The translations under genes and the position numbers were made by a program. From assembly GCA_035649895.1 (NCBI GenBank), contig DASRIS010000089.1:1-28403 (forward strand): a stretch of DNA of 28,403 nt. Direction: 5' to 3'. Of this stretch, positions 6,100 through 14,821 are shown in pieces (position 1 is the first letter of the stretch; the number at the start of each line of letters is the position of its first letter). A model generated the notes under the pieces. The model saw only the letters and a list, made by a program, of their open reading frames with translations, had not been told where the DNA came from and made no database searches. This DNA comes from DASSUC01 sp035649895. Its GTDB lineage: Bacteria > Actinomycetota > Actinomycetes > Mycobacteriales > Micromonosporaceae.

Positions 6100-9000
6100 C
6101 TATGCGGCGACCGGCTCGCGGTCCTCGGCGGACAGCCGCTGGCTGATCACCTCGGTGATGCCGCTGCGCATCGTCACCCCGTACAGCGCGTCAGCGATCT
6201 CCATCGTCCGCTTCTGGTGCGTGATGACGATCAGCTGGCTGCGCTCCCGCAGCTGCCCCAGCAAGGTCAGCAGCCGGCCGAGGTTGACGTCGTCGAGCGC
6301 CGCCTCCACCTCGTCCAGGATGTAGAACGGGCTGGGCCGCGCCCGGAAGATCGCGCACAGCAGCGCCACCGCGGTCAGTGACCGCTCCCCGCCAGACAGC
6401 AGCGACAGCCGCTTGATCTTCTTACCCGGCGGGCGCGCCTCGACCTCCACCCCCGTGGTCAGCAGGTCCTCCGGGTCGGTGAGCACCAGCCGCCCCTCCC
6501 CGCCCGGGAAGAGCACCCGGAACACCTCCTCGAACTCCCGGGCGGTGTCGGCGTACGCGCTGGAGAACACGTCGAGGATGCGCTCGTCCACCTCCTTGAC
6601 CACGGTGAGCAGGTCCCGGCGGGTGGCCTTGAGGTCCTCCAGCTGGTCGGAGAGGAACTTGAACCGCTCCTCCAGCGCGGCGAACTCCTCCAGGGCCAGC
6701 GGGTTGACCTTGCCGAGCAGGGTCAGCTCCCGCTCGGCCTTGGCGGCCCGCTTCTCCTGCACAGCCCGCTCGAACGGCACCGGCTCGGGCGCCGGCCGGC
6801 CGGCCGTCTCGGCCGCGGCCAGCTCTGCCTGGGTGGGCGGGACCGGCTGCGCCGGGCCGTACTCGCCGAGCAGCGTCTCCACGTCCAGGCTGAAGTCCTC
6901 GGCCGCCTTCGCCTCAAGCTGCTCGATGCGCAGCCGCTGCTCGGCGCGGGCCACCTCGTCCCGGTGCACCTCGCTGGTGAGCCGCTCCAGGTCGGCGCCG
7001 AGCCGCTTGGCGGACACCCGTACCTCGGACAGCTCCGCCTCGCGCGCGGAGCGGGACCGCGCCACGGCGTCGCGGGTGGCGGCGGCCGTCGCCAGCGACA
7101 CCGCGATCCGCTCCAGCGCTGCCTGGGCGCCCAGCTCGACGGCGTGCGCGATGCCCGCGCCACGCTCCCGGGCGGCCCGCCGCCCGGCGGCGCGCTCCCG
7201 GGCGGCCCGCTCGGCCGCGGCCTGCCGGGCCAGCGAGTCCGCCCGCCCGGCCAGGGCCGAGACCCGCTCCTCCGAGGTGCGTACGGCCAGCCGCACCTCC
7301 ATCTCGTTCTGCCGGGCCTGGGACACGGCCACGGCCAAGCGGTCCCGCTCGGCAGTGGACGGGTCCTCGTCGACCGGTGTGGCCTCGGCCAGCCGGAGCC
7401 GCTCCTCCAGCCCCGCCAGCCCGGCCAGGCCCTCCTCCCGGGCGGTCTCGGCCCGGTCCCGCGCCTCGGCGAGCCGGTCGGCCTCGGCCATCGCGGACTT
7501 CGCCGCCGCGCCCAGCTCGGCCAGCCGGCGGGCGGCGGCGTTGCGCTCGCCCTCGGCCGCGCGCTTGGCGTTGGCGGCCTCGGCGACCAGCTCCTTGAGG
7601 TCGCCCACCTGCTCGCGGGCCTGCTCGATCTGCTCCCGCAGGCCGGCCAGCTTGGCCTCGGCCTCGCCGCGGCGCTGGCGGGCCTCCTCGACCGCGGACT
7701 GCACCTCCAGGTAGCTCTGCTGCTTGGCCGAGCCGCCCGCGGCCGCGTACGCGCCGATGACGTCGCCCTCGGGGGTGACCGCACGCAGCGTCGGGGCGTA
7801 GCCCACGATGCGCCGGGCCGTCGCAAGGTCGGTTACGAACACCACGTCGCGCAGCGCCCGCTCCAGGGCCGGGCGCAGCTGGTCCGGGGCGCGGACCAGG
7901 TCGACCGCCCACCGGGCGCCGTCCGGCAGGGCCGGGCGGGGCGGGGCGGGGTCCTGCGCGGTCGCGGCGGAGCCCACCAGCAGCGTGGCGCGGCCGGCGT
8001 CCTCCCACTTCAGCAGCTCGACGGCTGCCACGGCGCCGTCCACGTCGGCGACGGCAACGGCGTCGGCCAGGCCACCGAGCGCGGCGGCCAGCGCGGCCTC
8101 GTGGCCGGGTGCCACGGTGAGCAGGGCGGCGACGCTGCCGACCAGGCCGGGCACCCGGTCGGCGTTGGCGAGCAGGGCACCGGCGCCGTCCTTGCGGCGC
8201 AGCCCCATCGCCAGGGCCTCCTCGCGTGCCCGCCACCCGGTGGCGTCCTTCTCCGCGGCCCGCTCGGCGTCGGACAGGTGCTTGAGGGTGGTGGCGGCCG
8301 CGTCGTGCCGGGCGGTCGCCTCGCGGTGCCGGATGTCCAGGTCGGCCGTGTCCCGGTCCTGGGCGTCCGCGCCCTCGGCCGCCGCCTCGTACGCCTCCTG
8401 CGCGGTCTCCGCCCGGGCCCGGGCCTCAGCCAGCGCCTCAGCCAGGCGGGCGATCTCGTCGGCCGCGGCGGTGGACCGGGTACGCAGGGCGTTGACCTCG
8501 CCGGCCAGCGTGGCCAGCCCCTCCCGCCGGTCGGCGACCGCCTTTACCGCCGCTACCAGGGCCTTCTCGGCTTCGGCGAAGTCGCGCTCCAGCCGCTGGC
8601 GCCCGCTGACCGCCTCGGCCAGCCGCGCCTGGTCGGCCTGGAGCGCGGAGCGCAGCGCCGCCTCCTGCCCGCGGACCTTCTCCGCCTCGGCGGCGAGCGC
8701 ATCGGGGTCGCGCCCCGGCCGCTCGTCCTCGGCCGGAGTGGTCAGGTGGCGCAGCCGCTCGGCGGCGAGCTGGGCGGTGGAGCGGAACCGCTCCTGTAGG
8801 GCGGAGAGCTTGTACCACGTGTCCTGGGCGGCCGTGAGCATCGGCGCGTCCTCGGCGAGCGCCGCCTCCAGCTCGGCCAGCCGGGCCTGCACGCTGCCGT
8901 ACTCCCGCTCGACCTGCTCGCGCCGCAGCCGCAGCGCCGTCTCGTCGGCGATCTCCTTGTCGAGCGTGGCGCGCAGGGTGGCCAGGTCGTCGGCGAGCAG

Positions 9001-9684
9001 CCGCAGCCGGGCGTCGCGCAGGTCGGCCTGGATGCCCGCGGCGCGCCGGGCCACCTCGGCCTGCCTGCCCAGCGGCTTGAGCTGGCGGCGCAGCTCGGCG
9101 GTGAGGTCGGTGAGCCGGTTGAGGTTGGTCTGCATGGCGTCGAGCTTGCGCAGCGCCTTCTCCTTGCGCTTGCGGTGCTTGAGCACGCCCGCGGCCTCCT
9201 CGATGAAGGCGCGCCGGTCCTCCGGCTTGGCGTGCAACACGGTGTCGAGCTGACCCTGGCCGACGATCACATGCACCTCGCGGCCGATGCCGGAGTCGGA
9301 GAGCAGCTCCTGGATGTCGAGCAGGCGGCAGGTGCTGCCGTTGATCTCGTAGTCGCTCTCGCCGGAGCGGAACATCCGGCGGGTGATCGAGACCTCGGTG
9401 TACTCGATCGGCAGGGCGCCGTCGGTGTTGTCGACGGTGAGGGTGACCTCGGCCCGGCCCAGCGGCGGCCGGCCCGTCGTGCCGGCGAAGATCACGTCCT
9501 CCATCTTGCCGCCGCGAAGGGCCTTGGCTCCCTGCTCACCGAGCACCCACGCGATCGCGTCGACCACGTTCGACTTGCCCGAGCCGTTGGGCCCCACCAC
9601 GCAGGTGATCCCCGGCTCGAACTTCAACGTCGTGGCGGAGGCGAAGGACTTGAACCCCTTCACCGTCAGCGTCTTGAGATGCAC
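6100..9684 (-). CDS. smc: chromosome segregation ATPase SMC
   Basis: 1194 aa, full length for bacterial SMC. It forms the coiled-coil dimer of the SMC-ScpAB condensin that organises and segregates the chromosome. Walker A GPNGSGKSN is at residues 31-39. Two long Glu/Ala/Arg/Leu-rich coiled-coil arms flank a Gly/Ala-rich hinge at about residues 500-680. The ABC signature LSGGE (1096-1100) and Walker B FYILDE (1120-1125) close the ATPase head. The GTG start at 9684 follows a GGAGGAG site. Orientation and proximity to ftsY and mutM match the actinobacterial order. ScpA and ScpB are not in this window. Confidence 0.98.
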   Translation of the reverse strand: MHLKTLTVKGFKSFASATTLKFEPGITCVVGPNGSGKSNVVDAIAWVLGEQGAKALRGGKMEDVIFAGTTGRPPLGRAEVTLTVDNTDGALPIEYTEVSITRRMFRSGESDYEINGSTCRLLDIQELLSDSGIGREVHVIVGQGQLDTVLHAKPEDRRAFIEEAAGVLKHRKRKEKALRKLDAMQTNLNRLTDLTAELRRQLKPLGRQAEVARRAAGIQADLRDARLRLLADDLATLRATLDKEIADETALRLRREQVEREYGSVQARLAELEAALAEDAPMLTAAQDTWYKLSALQERFRSTAQLAAERLRHLTTPAEDERPGRDPDALAAEAEKVRGQEAALRSALQADQARLAEAVSGRQRLERDFAEAEKALVAAVKAVADRREGLATLAGEVNALRTRSTAAADEIARLAEALAEARARAETAQEAYEAAAEGADAQDRDTADLDIRHREATARHDAAATTLKHLSDAERAAEKDATGWRAREEALAMGLRRKDGAGALLANADRVPGLVGSVAALLTVAPGHEAALAAALGGLADAVAVADVDGAVAAVELLKWEDAGRATLLVGSAATAQDPAPPRPALPDGARWAVDLVRAPDQLRPALERALRDVVFVTDLATARRIVGYAPTLRAVTPEGDVIGAYAAAGGSAKQQSYLEVQSAVEEARQRRGEAEAKLAGLREQIEQAREQVGDLKELVAEAANAKRAAEGERNAAARRLAELGAAAKSAMAEADRLAEARDRAETAREEGLAGLAGLEERLRLAEATPVDEDPSTAERDRLAVAVSQARQNEMEVRLAVRTSEERVSALAGRADSLARQAAAERAARERAAGRRAARERGAGIAHAVELGAQAALERIAVSLATAAATRDAVARSRSAREAELSEVRVSAKRLGADLERLTSEVHRDEVARAEQRLRIEQLEAKAAEDFSLDVETLLGEYGPAQPVPPTQAELAAAETAGRPAPEPVPFERAVQEKRAAKAERELTLLGKVNPLALEEFAALEERFKFLSDQLEDLKATRRDLLTVVKEVDERILDVFSSAYADTAREFEEVFRVLFPGGEGRLVLTDPEDLLTTGVEVEARPPGKKIKRLSLLSGGERSLTAVALLCAIFRARPSPFYILDEVEAALDDVNLGRLLTLLGQLRERSQLIVITHQKRTMEIADALYGVTMRSGITEVISQRLSAEDREPVAA

Positions 9685-10026
9685 GCTCCTCCGGTCGTCA
9701 CTCGGTCCTCGTTGGTCATGGCGGGTCTTACGGCGGCGCTGCTCCTGCGCAGGCTACCCCGGCACCCGCCGCCGCTCGTGGAACGCCACGTGCCGGACCC
9801 GCGGGACGTCACGTCCAGCCCGCGGAGACGCGAGGTGAGGAGCTGCCATCGGCGGGCGCCAACCGCCCGGTACCCAACGGACCCGGGAGAAAAAACGTAC
9901 GCGCCGACCTCGGCGTGTCGGCGCGCGATCGGTACGGAGTGACGGGATCGCTACTACGTGGACGGGGGCGAGGCCGACGAGGTCGGGGCTGTGGCGCCGG
10001 CACCAGGGGCACCGGCGCCCAGGACG
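9685..10026. other. non-coding spacer between smc and the small coiled-coil gene
   Basis: 342 bases without a supportable gene. It holds the upstream region of smc, a 10-base palindrome CCTGCGCAGG at 9744-9753, and a leftward terminator at 9890-9925. Open frames here are Arg/Pro-rich and look like GC-driven noise. No tandem array is present. Confidence 0.6.
9890..9925 (-). terminator. rho-independent terminator (leftward)
   Basis: The 9-bp perfect stem 9900-9908/9917-9925 has an 8-base loop. On the minus strand it is followed, after four bases, by six T (plus-strand A run 9890-9895). It lies about 100 bases past the stop of the small coiled-coil gene and would insulate smc from it. It is the only hairpin with a T tract I saw in the window. 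Confidence 0.75.
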
Positions 10027-10221
10027 TCAGGTCAGAGCCGGTTCGGCGATACGGAGCAGCTGCTCCGTATCTGCCGCCGCCGCTGCGAGCCGATCATTCT
10101 CGGCACGCAACCGGGTGACCTCGAACTCCAGTGCCTGCACCTTGGCACGTAGTTTTGTCACCTCGTCGAGGAGGCGCCGGTCTGGCGCGCTCCCGACGTG
10201 GCCGTAGAGGGCCTTCGCCAT
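10027..10221 (-). CDS. conserved small actinobacterial coiled-coil protein
   Basis: 64 aa from the ATG at 10221, which has a GAGGAGA ribosome site a few bases upstream. The N-terminal MAKALYGHVG is followed by an uninterrupted heptad pattern (LLDEVTKLRAKVQALEFEV and on to ENDRLAAAAADTEQLLR), predicting a dimeric leucine-zipper-like helix for residues 14-58. I recall short actinobacterial proteins with this same N-terminus and a coiled coil, but know no function for them. It has its own promoter-like element (10341-10369) and terminator (9890-9925), so it is a monocistronic unit. It is divergent from the CAP gene. Confidence 0.75.
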   Translation of the reverse strand: MAKALYGHVGSAPDRRLLDEVTKLRAKVQALEFEVTRLRAENDRLAAAAADTEQLLRIAEPALT

Positions 10222-10340
10222 ATCGTCTCCTCGTGATGCGTCGCCGGAGAGCCGGCCAACGCGCGCCCAGTGGATCGCGACAACCAGGATCCAGCACATA
10301 AGGCACAGATGCTTGGTCGGGCGCGACTGGCGACATATCC

Positions 10341-10369
10341 ATACTCCGTCGCCGCGTGTCCATAGTCAA
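10341..10369 (-). promoter_or_regulatory. sigma-70-type promoter for the small coiled-coil gene
   Basis: On the minus strand, TTGACT (10364-10369) is followed after 17 bases by GAGTAT (10341-10346). The -35 is strong and the -10 is a partial match. It lies 120 bases ahead of the start codon. Confidence 0.4.
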
Positions 10370-10488
10370 GTTGCGGACGAGGACGACCTGAGCCGACTTC
10401 GCTCAACTCACGTACGGGTTGTCCGGTTTCAACCTATAGCGTAGCGTCGCTCGGCGGTAGTTCCCGCGACCCGACAACGGGAGGGGCG

Positions 10489-11229
10489 ATGGAGCCAGGT
10501 GCGGCCAGCCGGCGCCGAAGCACCGCACCCGTCCGGGCGTACGCGGCACTTGGGCTGCTCGTGGCGGCCTTGGCCGTCGGTGGCGCGGGCGCGGCGGTAC
10601 GCGGCACGACCCTGCTCGACGGCGGCGGCGAGGCGCCCGGCCGCGGTGCGGCCGGCTCACCCGACGGGTACGCCGGCCCGTCCGCCTCCAGCCCGGCTCG
10701 AGTGGCCCAGCCTCCTGGGGCGCCGGCGCCGGCCACCTCTACCCCGGCCACCGCCACCCCGACCGCCACGCCGAACAATGTCCCGACCGGGGTCCCGGCC
10801 GCGGGCGGCGCTGGGGCACCCGCGGCGACCCGTAGCCGCAGCCGGGTCGAGGTGGTCGAGGACGAGGTCGTCGTGGTCGTCAACCGGGAACGGCAGGCCC
10901 GCGGCTGCGGCCCGGTCCGCATCGACGACCGGCTCCGGGCCGCCGCCGGGGCGCACAGCGCGGACATGGCGGCCCACGAGCGGATGAGCCACACCGGCAG
11001 CGACGGCAGCAGCCCCTGGGACCGGGCCCGGCGGGCCGGGTACGCCTACGCGATGAGCGAGAACGTCGCGTACGGCTACCGGACCGCGGCCGAGGTGATG
11101 CGCGGATGGATGGCCAGCCCCGGGCACCGGACCAACATCCTCGACTGCGACGCCCGGGCGGTCGGCGTGGGCCTGGCGTACAGCAGGGGCGGCACGGCGT
11201 ACTGGACGCAGATGTTCGGCAGCCGGTAG
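10489..11229 (+). CDS. secreted or membrane-anchored CAP (SCP/PR1) domain protein
   Basis: 246 aa, ATG preceded by GGGAGGGG. Residues 17-38 form one hydrophobic segment, either a signal peptide or an N-terminal anchor. Residues 40-115 are a Pro/Ala/Thr/Gly-rich linker with PAT-type repeats. Residues 120-246 are a CAP domain: N-terminal helix EVVVVVNRERQARGCGPV, then AHSADMAAHERMSH with His156 and His168, SENVAYGY with Glu191, and GWMASPGHRTNIL with His213, which together give the CAP cavity tetrad. Cys140 and Cys220 may form a disulphide. The bacterial role is undetermined. It is divergent from the coiled-coil gene and converges on mutM 26 bases away. Confidence 0.88.
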   Translation: MEPGAASRRRSTAPVRAYAALGLLVAALAVGGAGAAVRGTTLLDGGGEAPGRGAAGSPDGYAGPSASSPARVAQPPGAPAPATSTPATATPTATPNNVPTGVPAAGGAGAPAATRSRSRVEVVEDEVVVVVNRERQARGCGPVRIDDRLRAAAGAHSADMAAHERMSHTGSDGSSPWDRARRAGYAYAMSENVAYGYRTAAEVMRGWMASPGHRTNILDCDARAVGVGLAYSRGGTAYWTQMFGSR

Positions 11230-11255
11230 GCGCAGGCGACCGGCTCCGGCGCTGG

Positions 11256-12113
11256 TCAGCCTGGGGTTGTGGCCCGGGGCCGCACCTGGCACCGCGGGCA
11301 CGAGTACGACGAGCGGTTCATGAACGGCTCCCGCCGGATCGGCGCCCCGCACCGGGGGCACGGCTCGCCCTCACGCCCGTAGACGTTGAGCGACCGGTCG
11401 AAGTACCCGCTCTCGCCGTTCACGTTGACGTAGAGCGCGTCGAAGCTGGTGCCGCCCGACCCGATCGCCTCCACCAGCACCTGGCGGACGTGCCCGAGCA
11501 GCCGGCGCGCCGCGGGCCGGGTGAGCGCGTCGGCGGGGCGCGTGCCGTGCAGCCCGGCCCGCCACAGCGCCTCGTCGGCGTAGATGTTGCCCACGCCGGA
11601 GACGAGGGTCTGGTCCAGCAGCGCCCGTTTGACCCCGGTACGGCGCCGGCGCAGGGCGGCCACGAACGCCTCGTCCACGAACGACGGATCGAGCGGGTCG
11701 AGAGCGATGTGAGAAATCTCACCGGGCAACGCGGCGCCGCCGGGTGACACGGCCAGCCCGCCGAACGTCCGCTGGTCCACGAAGCGCAGCTGCGGCCCCT
11801 CGTCGGTGAAGCGGAACCGCACCCGCAGGTGGGTCTCGTCCGCCGCGGTCTCCGGCTGCACCAGCAGCTGCCCGGACATGCCGAGGTGCCCGACCAGGGC
11901 GTCCCCGCTGTCGAGCGGGAGCCACAGGTACTTACCCCGGCGCAGCACGTCGAGCACGGTGCGGCCGGCCAGGACCGCGGCGAAGTCCGCCTCGCCCGCG
12001 GGGTGGCGCCGTACCGCCCGGGGGTGCAGCACGTCGACCGTGGCGATCCGGCGCCCGGTGACCCAGCTGGACAGGCCCCGCCGGACGGTCTCCACCTCAG
12101 GCAGCTCCGGCAC
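11256..12113 (-). CDS. mutM: formamidopyrimidine-DNA glycosylase (Fpg/MutM)
   Basis: 285 aa. It excises 8-oxoguanine and formamidopyrimidines and cleaves the abasic site. The processed N-terminus PELPEVETVRRGL carries the catalytic Pro2 and Glu3, and Lys61 sits in the RRGKYLW loop. The helix-two-turn-helix region has GVGNIYADEALW, and the zinc finger has Cys252, Cys255, Cys272 and Cys275 with the DNA-contacting Arg between them. All catalytic features are intact. GTG start 3 bases after the rnc stop with an AAGGGG site inside the rnc end: clearly co-transcribed with rnc. Confidence 0.97.
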   Translation of the reverse strand: MPELPEVETVRRGLSSWVTGRRIATVDVLHPRAVRRHPAGEADFAAVLAGRTVLDVLRRGKYLWLPLDSGDALVGHLGMSGQLLVQPETAADETHLRVRFRFTDEGPQLRFVDQRTFGGLAVSPGGAALPGEISHIALDPLDPSFVDEAFVAALRRRRTGVKRALLDQTLVSGVGNIYADEALWRAGLHGTRPADALTRPAARRLLGHVRQVLVEAIGSGGTSFDALYVNVNGESGYFDRSLNVYGREGEPCPRCGAPIRREPFMNRSSYSCPRCQVRPRATTPG

Positions 12114-12116
12114 CGC

Positions 12117-12872
12117 TCACCCCTTCCCGGCGCAGGCCTGCGGCGCCGCAGCGCCGGTGGCGGCGTCCTGGTCATCGGCCTGGGCGAGGTCGCGCCAGGC
12201 CGCCTCGGCCGCCCGCTGCTCAGCCTCCTTCTTGCTGCGCCCGTCCACGCCGCCGTAGTGCTCGCCGGCCACCACCGCCCAGGCGGTGAACGTCTTCGCG
12301 TGGTCCGGGCCGGTCTCCTCGATGCGGTACTCCGGCACGCCGAGCCCGAGCATGGCGGTCAGCTCCTGCAGGCTGGTCTTCCAGTCCAGACCGGCGCCGC
12401 GGCTGGCCGACTCGGTCATCAGGCCGTCGAAGAGCCGGTGGATCACCGTGGTCGCGGTGTCCAGGCCGTACTGGAGGTAGATCGCGCCGAGCAGCGCCTC
12501 GAGCGTGTCGGCGAGGATGCTCGCCTTGTCCCGGCCGCCCGTGGCCTCCTCACCCTTGCCCAGCAGCAGGTACGGGCCGAGGCCGAACGGGCCCAGCCGG
12601 CGGGCCACGTCGGCGAGCGCCCGCATGTTCACCACGCTCGCCCGCAGCTTGGCCAGCTGCCCTTCGGCCAGGTCCGGATGGTTGCGGAACAGCGCGGTCG
12701 TGATGACCAGGCCGAGCACTGAGTCGCCGAGGAACTCCAGGCGCTCGTTGGTGGGCAGGTTGCCGTTCTCGTACGCGTACGACCGGTGGGTCAGCGCCCG
12801 GTTCATCAGCTCCCGGTCGAGACCCACGCCGAACGCGGCCTCCAGATGGGTGAGGGCGGGCCGGGCCGTCAT
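12117..12872 (-). CDS. rnc: ribonuclease III
   Basis: 251 aa. RNase III cleaves double-stranded RNA, including rRNA precursors. The signature NERLEFLGDSVLGL supplies Glu43, Glu46 and Asp50, and the second acidic pair is Asp122 and Glu125 in ILADTLEALLGAIYL. A double-stranded RNA-binding domain follows (about residues 160-232) with the terminal KKEAEQRAAEAAW helix. A roughly 20-residue Ala/Gln/Asp tail is extra. The ATG overlaps the plsX stop (ATGA), so translation is coupled to plsX. Confidence 0.97.
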   Translation of the reverse strand: MTARPALTHLEAAFGVGLDRELMNRALTHRSYAYENGNLPTNERLEFLGDSVLGLVITTALFRNHPDLAEGQLAKLRASVVNMRALADVARRLGPFGLGPYLLLGKGEEATGGRDKASILADTLEALLGAIYLQYGLDTATTVIHRLFDGLMTESASRGAGLDWKTSLQELTAMLGLGVPEYRIEETGPDHAKTFTAWAVVAGEHYGGVDGRSKKEAEQRAAEAAWRDLAQADDQDAATGAAAPQACAGKG

Positions 12873-13870
12873 GACATCACCTCACTGCGCAGGACCGCGC
12901 CGATCTGGGCGCTGACCGCCCGCACGTGCCCGACCGCGGTCTTGAGCTGGGCCGCGGCGCCGACCCGGTGCAGGAAGGCAGCGAGCATGATGGCCGATGC
13001 CAGGTCCTGGCCGCCGGCCGCGCTGTGGCACACCACCACCGTGCCGCCGACCCCGAGCAGCGCCGCGGCCCGTGGCGCGGTCTCCGGCGGCATCTCGCCA
13101 CCGGCCAGGGCGTACGCGCCTTCGATGCCTTTGAGCAGGACGTTTCCGGTGAACCCGTCGGTGACGACCACGTCCGCCCGGTCACCGAGCGACACGTCGT
13201 ACCCTTCCACGTTGCCCACGAAGCGCGCGCCCTCCGGCAGGGGGTGCAGGCCGAGCCGGCCGTACGCGGCCCGGCGCCACCGGTCGCCCTTGCCCGGCTC
13301 GGCTCCGATGGACAGCAGCCCGATCCGCGGCGCATCCACGCCGAGCACGACCCGGGCGTACGCCGAACCGAGCAGCGCGTTGGCGAGCAGCACCGGCGGC
13401 GCCGGGTCAACCGAGCCTCCCACGTCCAGCAGTACCACCGGGCCGGCGCGCCCCGGCAGCATCGCGGCGAGCGGCGGGCGGCGCACGCCGCGCCCGAGGG
13501 CGAGCACCGCAGCGGTGACGGTGGCCCCGCTCGGCCCGGCGGAGACCAGCCCGTCGGCCGCACCGCGGCTGACCGCGCTGGCTCCGGCCAGCACGGTCGT
13601 GCCCGGGCGGACCGCGCGCACCGGCTCGTCGGTGGCGCCGACCGCGTGGGCGGCCAGCAGCAGGTCGACCCGGTCCCGGGCGGCCGGCGGGAGCGCGGAG
13701 ACCACCTCGTCGGCCACCTCCCGGGGGCCGACGAGGAGCAGGCGTAGCTCAGGGTCGACGCTGCTGGCCCGCAGAGCGCCGTCAACCACGACGGCGGGTG
13801 CGTCCTCCCCGCCGAGGAGGTCGACGGCGATCCGCGCCGGGCCCGGCAGCGGCCGCGGGGGTCGCGTCAC
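12869..13870 (-). CDS. plsX: phosphate acyltransferase PlsX
   Basis: 333 aa. PlsX makes acyl-phosphate from acyl-ACP, the first step of membrane phospholipid synthesis. The start is the GTG at 13870, 14 bases after the rpmF stop, giving RIAVDLLGGEDAP near the N-terminus as in the family; upstream codons in the same frame overlap rpmF. Family segments seen are VLLDVGGSVDP, RIGLLSIGAEPGKGD, FVGNVEGYDV and VVTDGFTGNVLLKGIEG. No clear Shine-Dalgarno is visible. The frame is intact and it is coupled to rnc. Confidence 0.93.
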   Translation of the reverse strand: MTRPPRPLPGPARIAVDLLGGEDAPAVVVDGALRASSVDPELRLLLVGPREVADEVVSALPPAARDRVDLLLAAHAVGATDEPVRAVRPGTTVLAGASAVSRGAADGLVSAGPSGATVTAAVLALGRGVRRPPLAAMLPGRAGPVVLLDVGGSVDPAPPVLLANALLGSAYARVVLGVDAPRIGLLSIGAEPGKGDRWRRAAYGRLGLHPLPEGARFVGNVEGYDVSLGDRADVVVTDGFTGNVLLKGIEGAYALAGGEMPPETAPRAAALLGVGGTVVVCHSAAGGQDLASAIMLAAFLHRVGAAAQLKTAVGHVRAVSAQIGAVLRSEVMS

Positions 13871-13884
13871 CTGGTCCAGACCGG

Positions 13885-14058
13885 TCAGACCTCGATGACC
13901 TGGCGCCCGTTGTACGTGCCGCAGACCGAGCACGCCGCGTGCGGCAGCTTCGGCGAGCGGCACTGCGGGCACGCGACGGTCGCGACCGCGGTGGTCTTCC
14001 ACTGGGCCCGGCGGGACCGGGTGTTGCTGCGCGACATCCTGCGCTTGGGGACGGCCAC
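13885..14058 (-). CDS. rpmF: 50S ribosomal protein L32 (zinc-ribbon form)
   Basis: 57 aa, translated by hand from a GTG at 14058 with GAGGAG ten bases upstream. It begins AVPKRRMSRSNTRSRR, the basic rRNA-binding tail, followed by the four-cysteine ribbon CPQC and CSVC and a terminal NGRQVIEV. It is the zinc-binding version, as expected for the constitutive copy. It sits between the DUF177 gene (25 bases) and plsX (14 bases) in the usual rRNA-processing and lipid operon. Confidence 0.96.
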   Translation of the reverse strand: MAVPKRRMSRSNTRSRRAQWKTTAVATVACPQCRSPKLPHAACSVCGTYNGRQVIEV

Positions 14059-14083
14059 GGCTCTCGTACTCCTCGGCTCAGGC

Positions 14084-14647
14084 TCACTCAGCGGGCCTGG
14101 TGAGCTGGGTCAGCGCCGACCAGCGGGGGTCGAGCTGCTGGTGGCTGTGGTCGGGGGGCAGGTCGTCCCTTGGCACCCCGCAGTCGGGGCACAGGCCGGG
14201 GCAGTCCTGCCGGCACAGCGGGTGGTTCGGCAGCGCCAGCACTACGGCGTCGCGCAGCACCGGCTCCAGGTTGACCAGGTCGCCCTGCAGCCGACCGACC
14301 TCGTCGGTGTCGGTGGTCTCGTCCGTGGTGCTGTGCGCGTACGCGTACAGCTCCTGGAGGTCGACCACCAGCGTGTCGGTGACCGGGCGCAGGCAGCGCC
14401 CGCACTCCCCCTCGACCGGCCCGGTGACGGTCCCGCTGACGAGCACGCCCTCGGAGACCGACTCCAGCCGCAGGTCGAGGCGGATCGCGGCGCCTTGCGG
14501 CACCCCGATCAGCTCGAGGCCGAGGTCCGCGGGGGCAGGGACCGTCCGTTCGACCGTACGCATCGCGCCCGGGCGGCGTGGCAGGTCCCGCGTGTCGAGG
14601 ACCAGGGGCGCCCGGGGATCGAGGTGGATCGGCGAGTGGTCATGCAT
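14084..14647 (-). CDS. DUF177/YceD family protein
   Basis: 187 aa. Family members are encoded directly before rpmF in many bacteria and have been linked to 23S rRNA accumulation. Features seen are the first Cys pair in GECGRCLRPV (about residues 79-88), the acidic DETTDTDEVGRLQGDLVNLEP stretch and the second cluster CRQDCPGLCPDCG, presumably a metal site. The C-terminal DPRWSALTQL motif is typical. The N-terminal HLDPRAPLVLDTRDLPRRPG agrees with actinobacterial relatives. It is probably the start of the rpmF-plsX-rnc-mutM operon, because a 156-base repeat-rich spacer separates it from the gene upstream. Confidence 0.92.
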   Translation of the reverse strand: MHDHSPIHLDPRAPLVLDTRDLPRRPGAMRTVERTVPAPADLGLELIGVPQGAAIRLDLRLESVSEGVLVSGTVTGPVEGECGRCLRPVTDTLVVDLQELYAYAHSTTDETTDTDEVGRLQGDLVNLEPVLRDAVVLALPNHPLCRQDCPGLCPDCGVPRDDLPPDHSHQQLDPRWSALTQLTRPAE

Positions 14648-14720
14648 CCTTGGACTCCGGCCAGGAGAGGCCGACGAAACAGGCTACCCGAGCGCCGCCC
14701 GTACCGTCGAACCAACCCCC

Positions 14721-14821
14721 GCAGGTCAGCATCGCCAGAAAGGTCGGCACCGTTGGCAGGTCAGCGTCGCCGGAAGGGCAGTGTCGGCTAGAAGGCAGTG
14801 TCGTCAGAAGGGCAGGGGTCG
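14721..14821 (-). repeat. tandem array continuing the 3' end of the sepIVA-like gene
   Basis: The last five codons plus stop of the gene (14804-14821, sense CGACCCCTGCCCTTCTGA) are followed by near-copies at 14787-14803 and 14770-14786 (17 bases each), then more degenerate units at 14751-14769, 14735-14750 and 14721-14734. Every unit starts CGA in the sense direction except the fifth, which is rearranged. Confidence 0.85.

Noticed and set aside
10411..10440. Promoter TTGTCC/TATAGC ahead of the CAP gene
   Set aside because: Only ten bases separate the two hexamers, too few for a sigma-70-type promoter.
12786..13898. Plus-strand frame opposite rnc and plsX
   Set aside because: Ser/Arg/Pro-rich shadow of conserved minus-strand genes.
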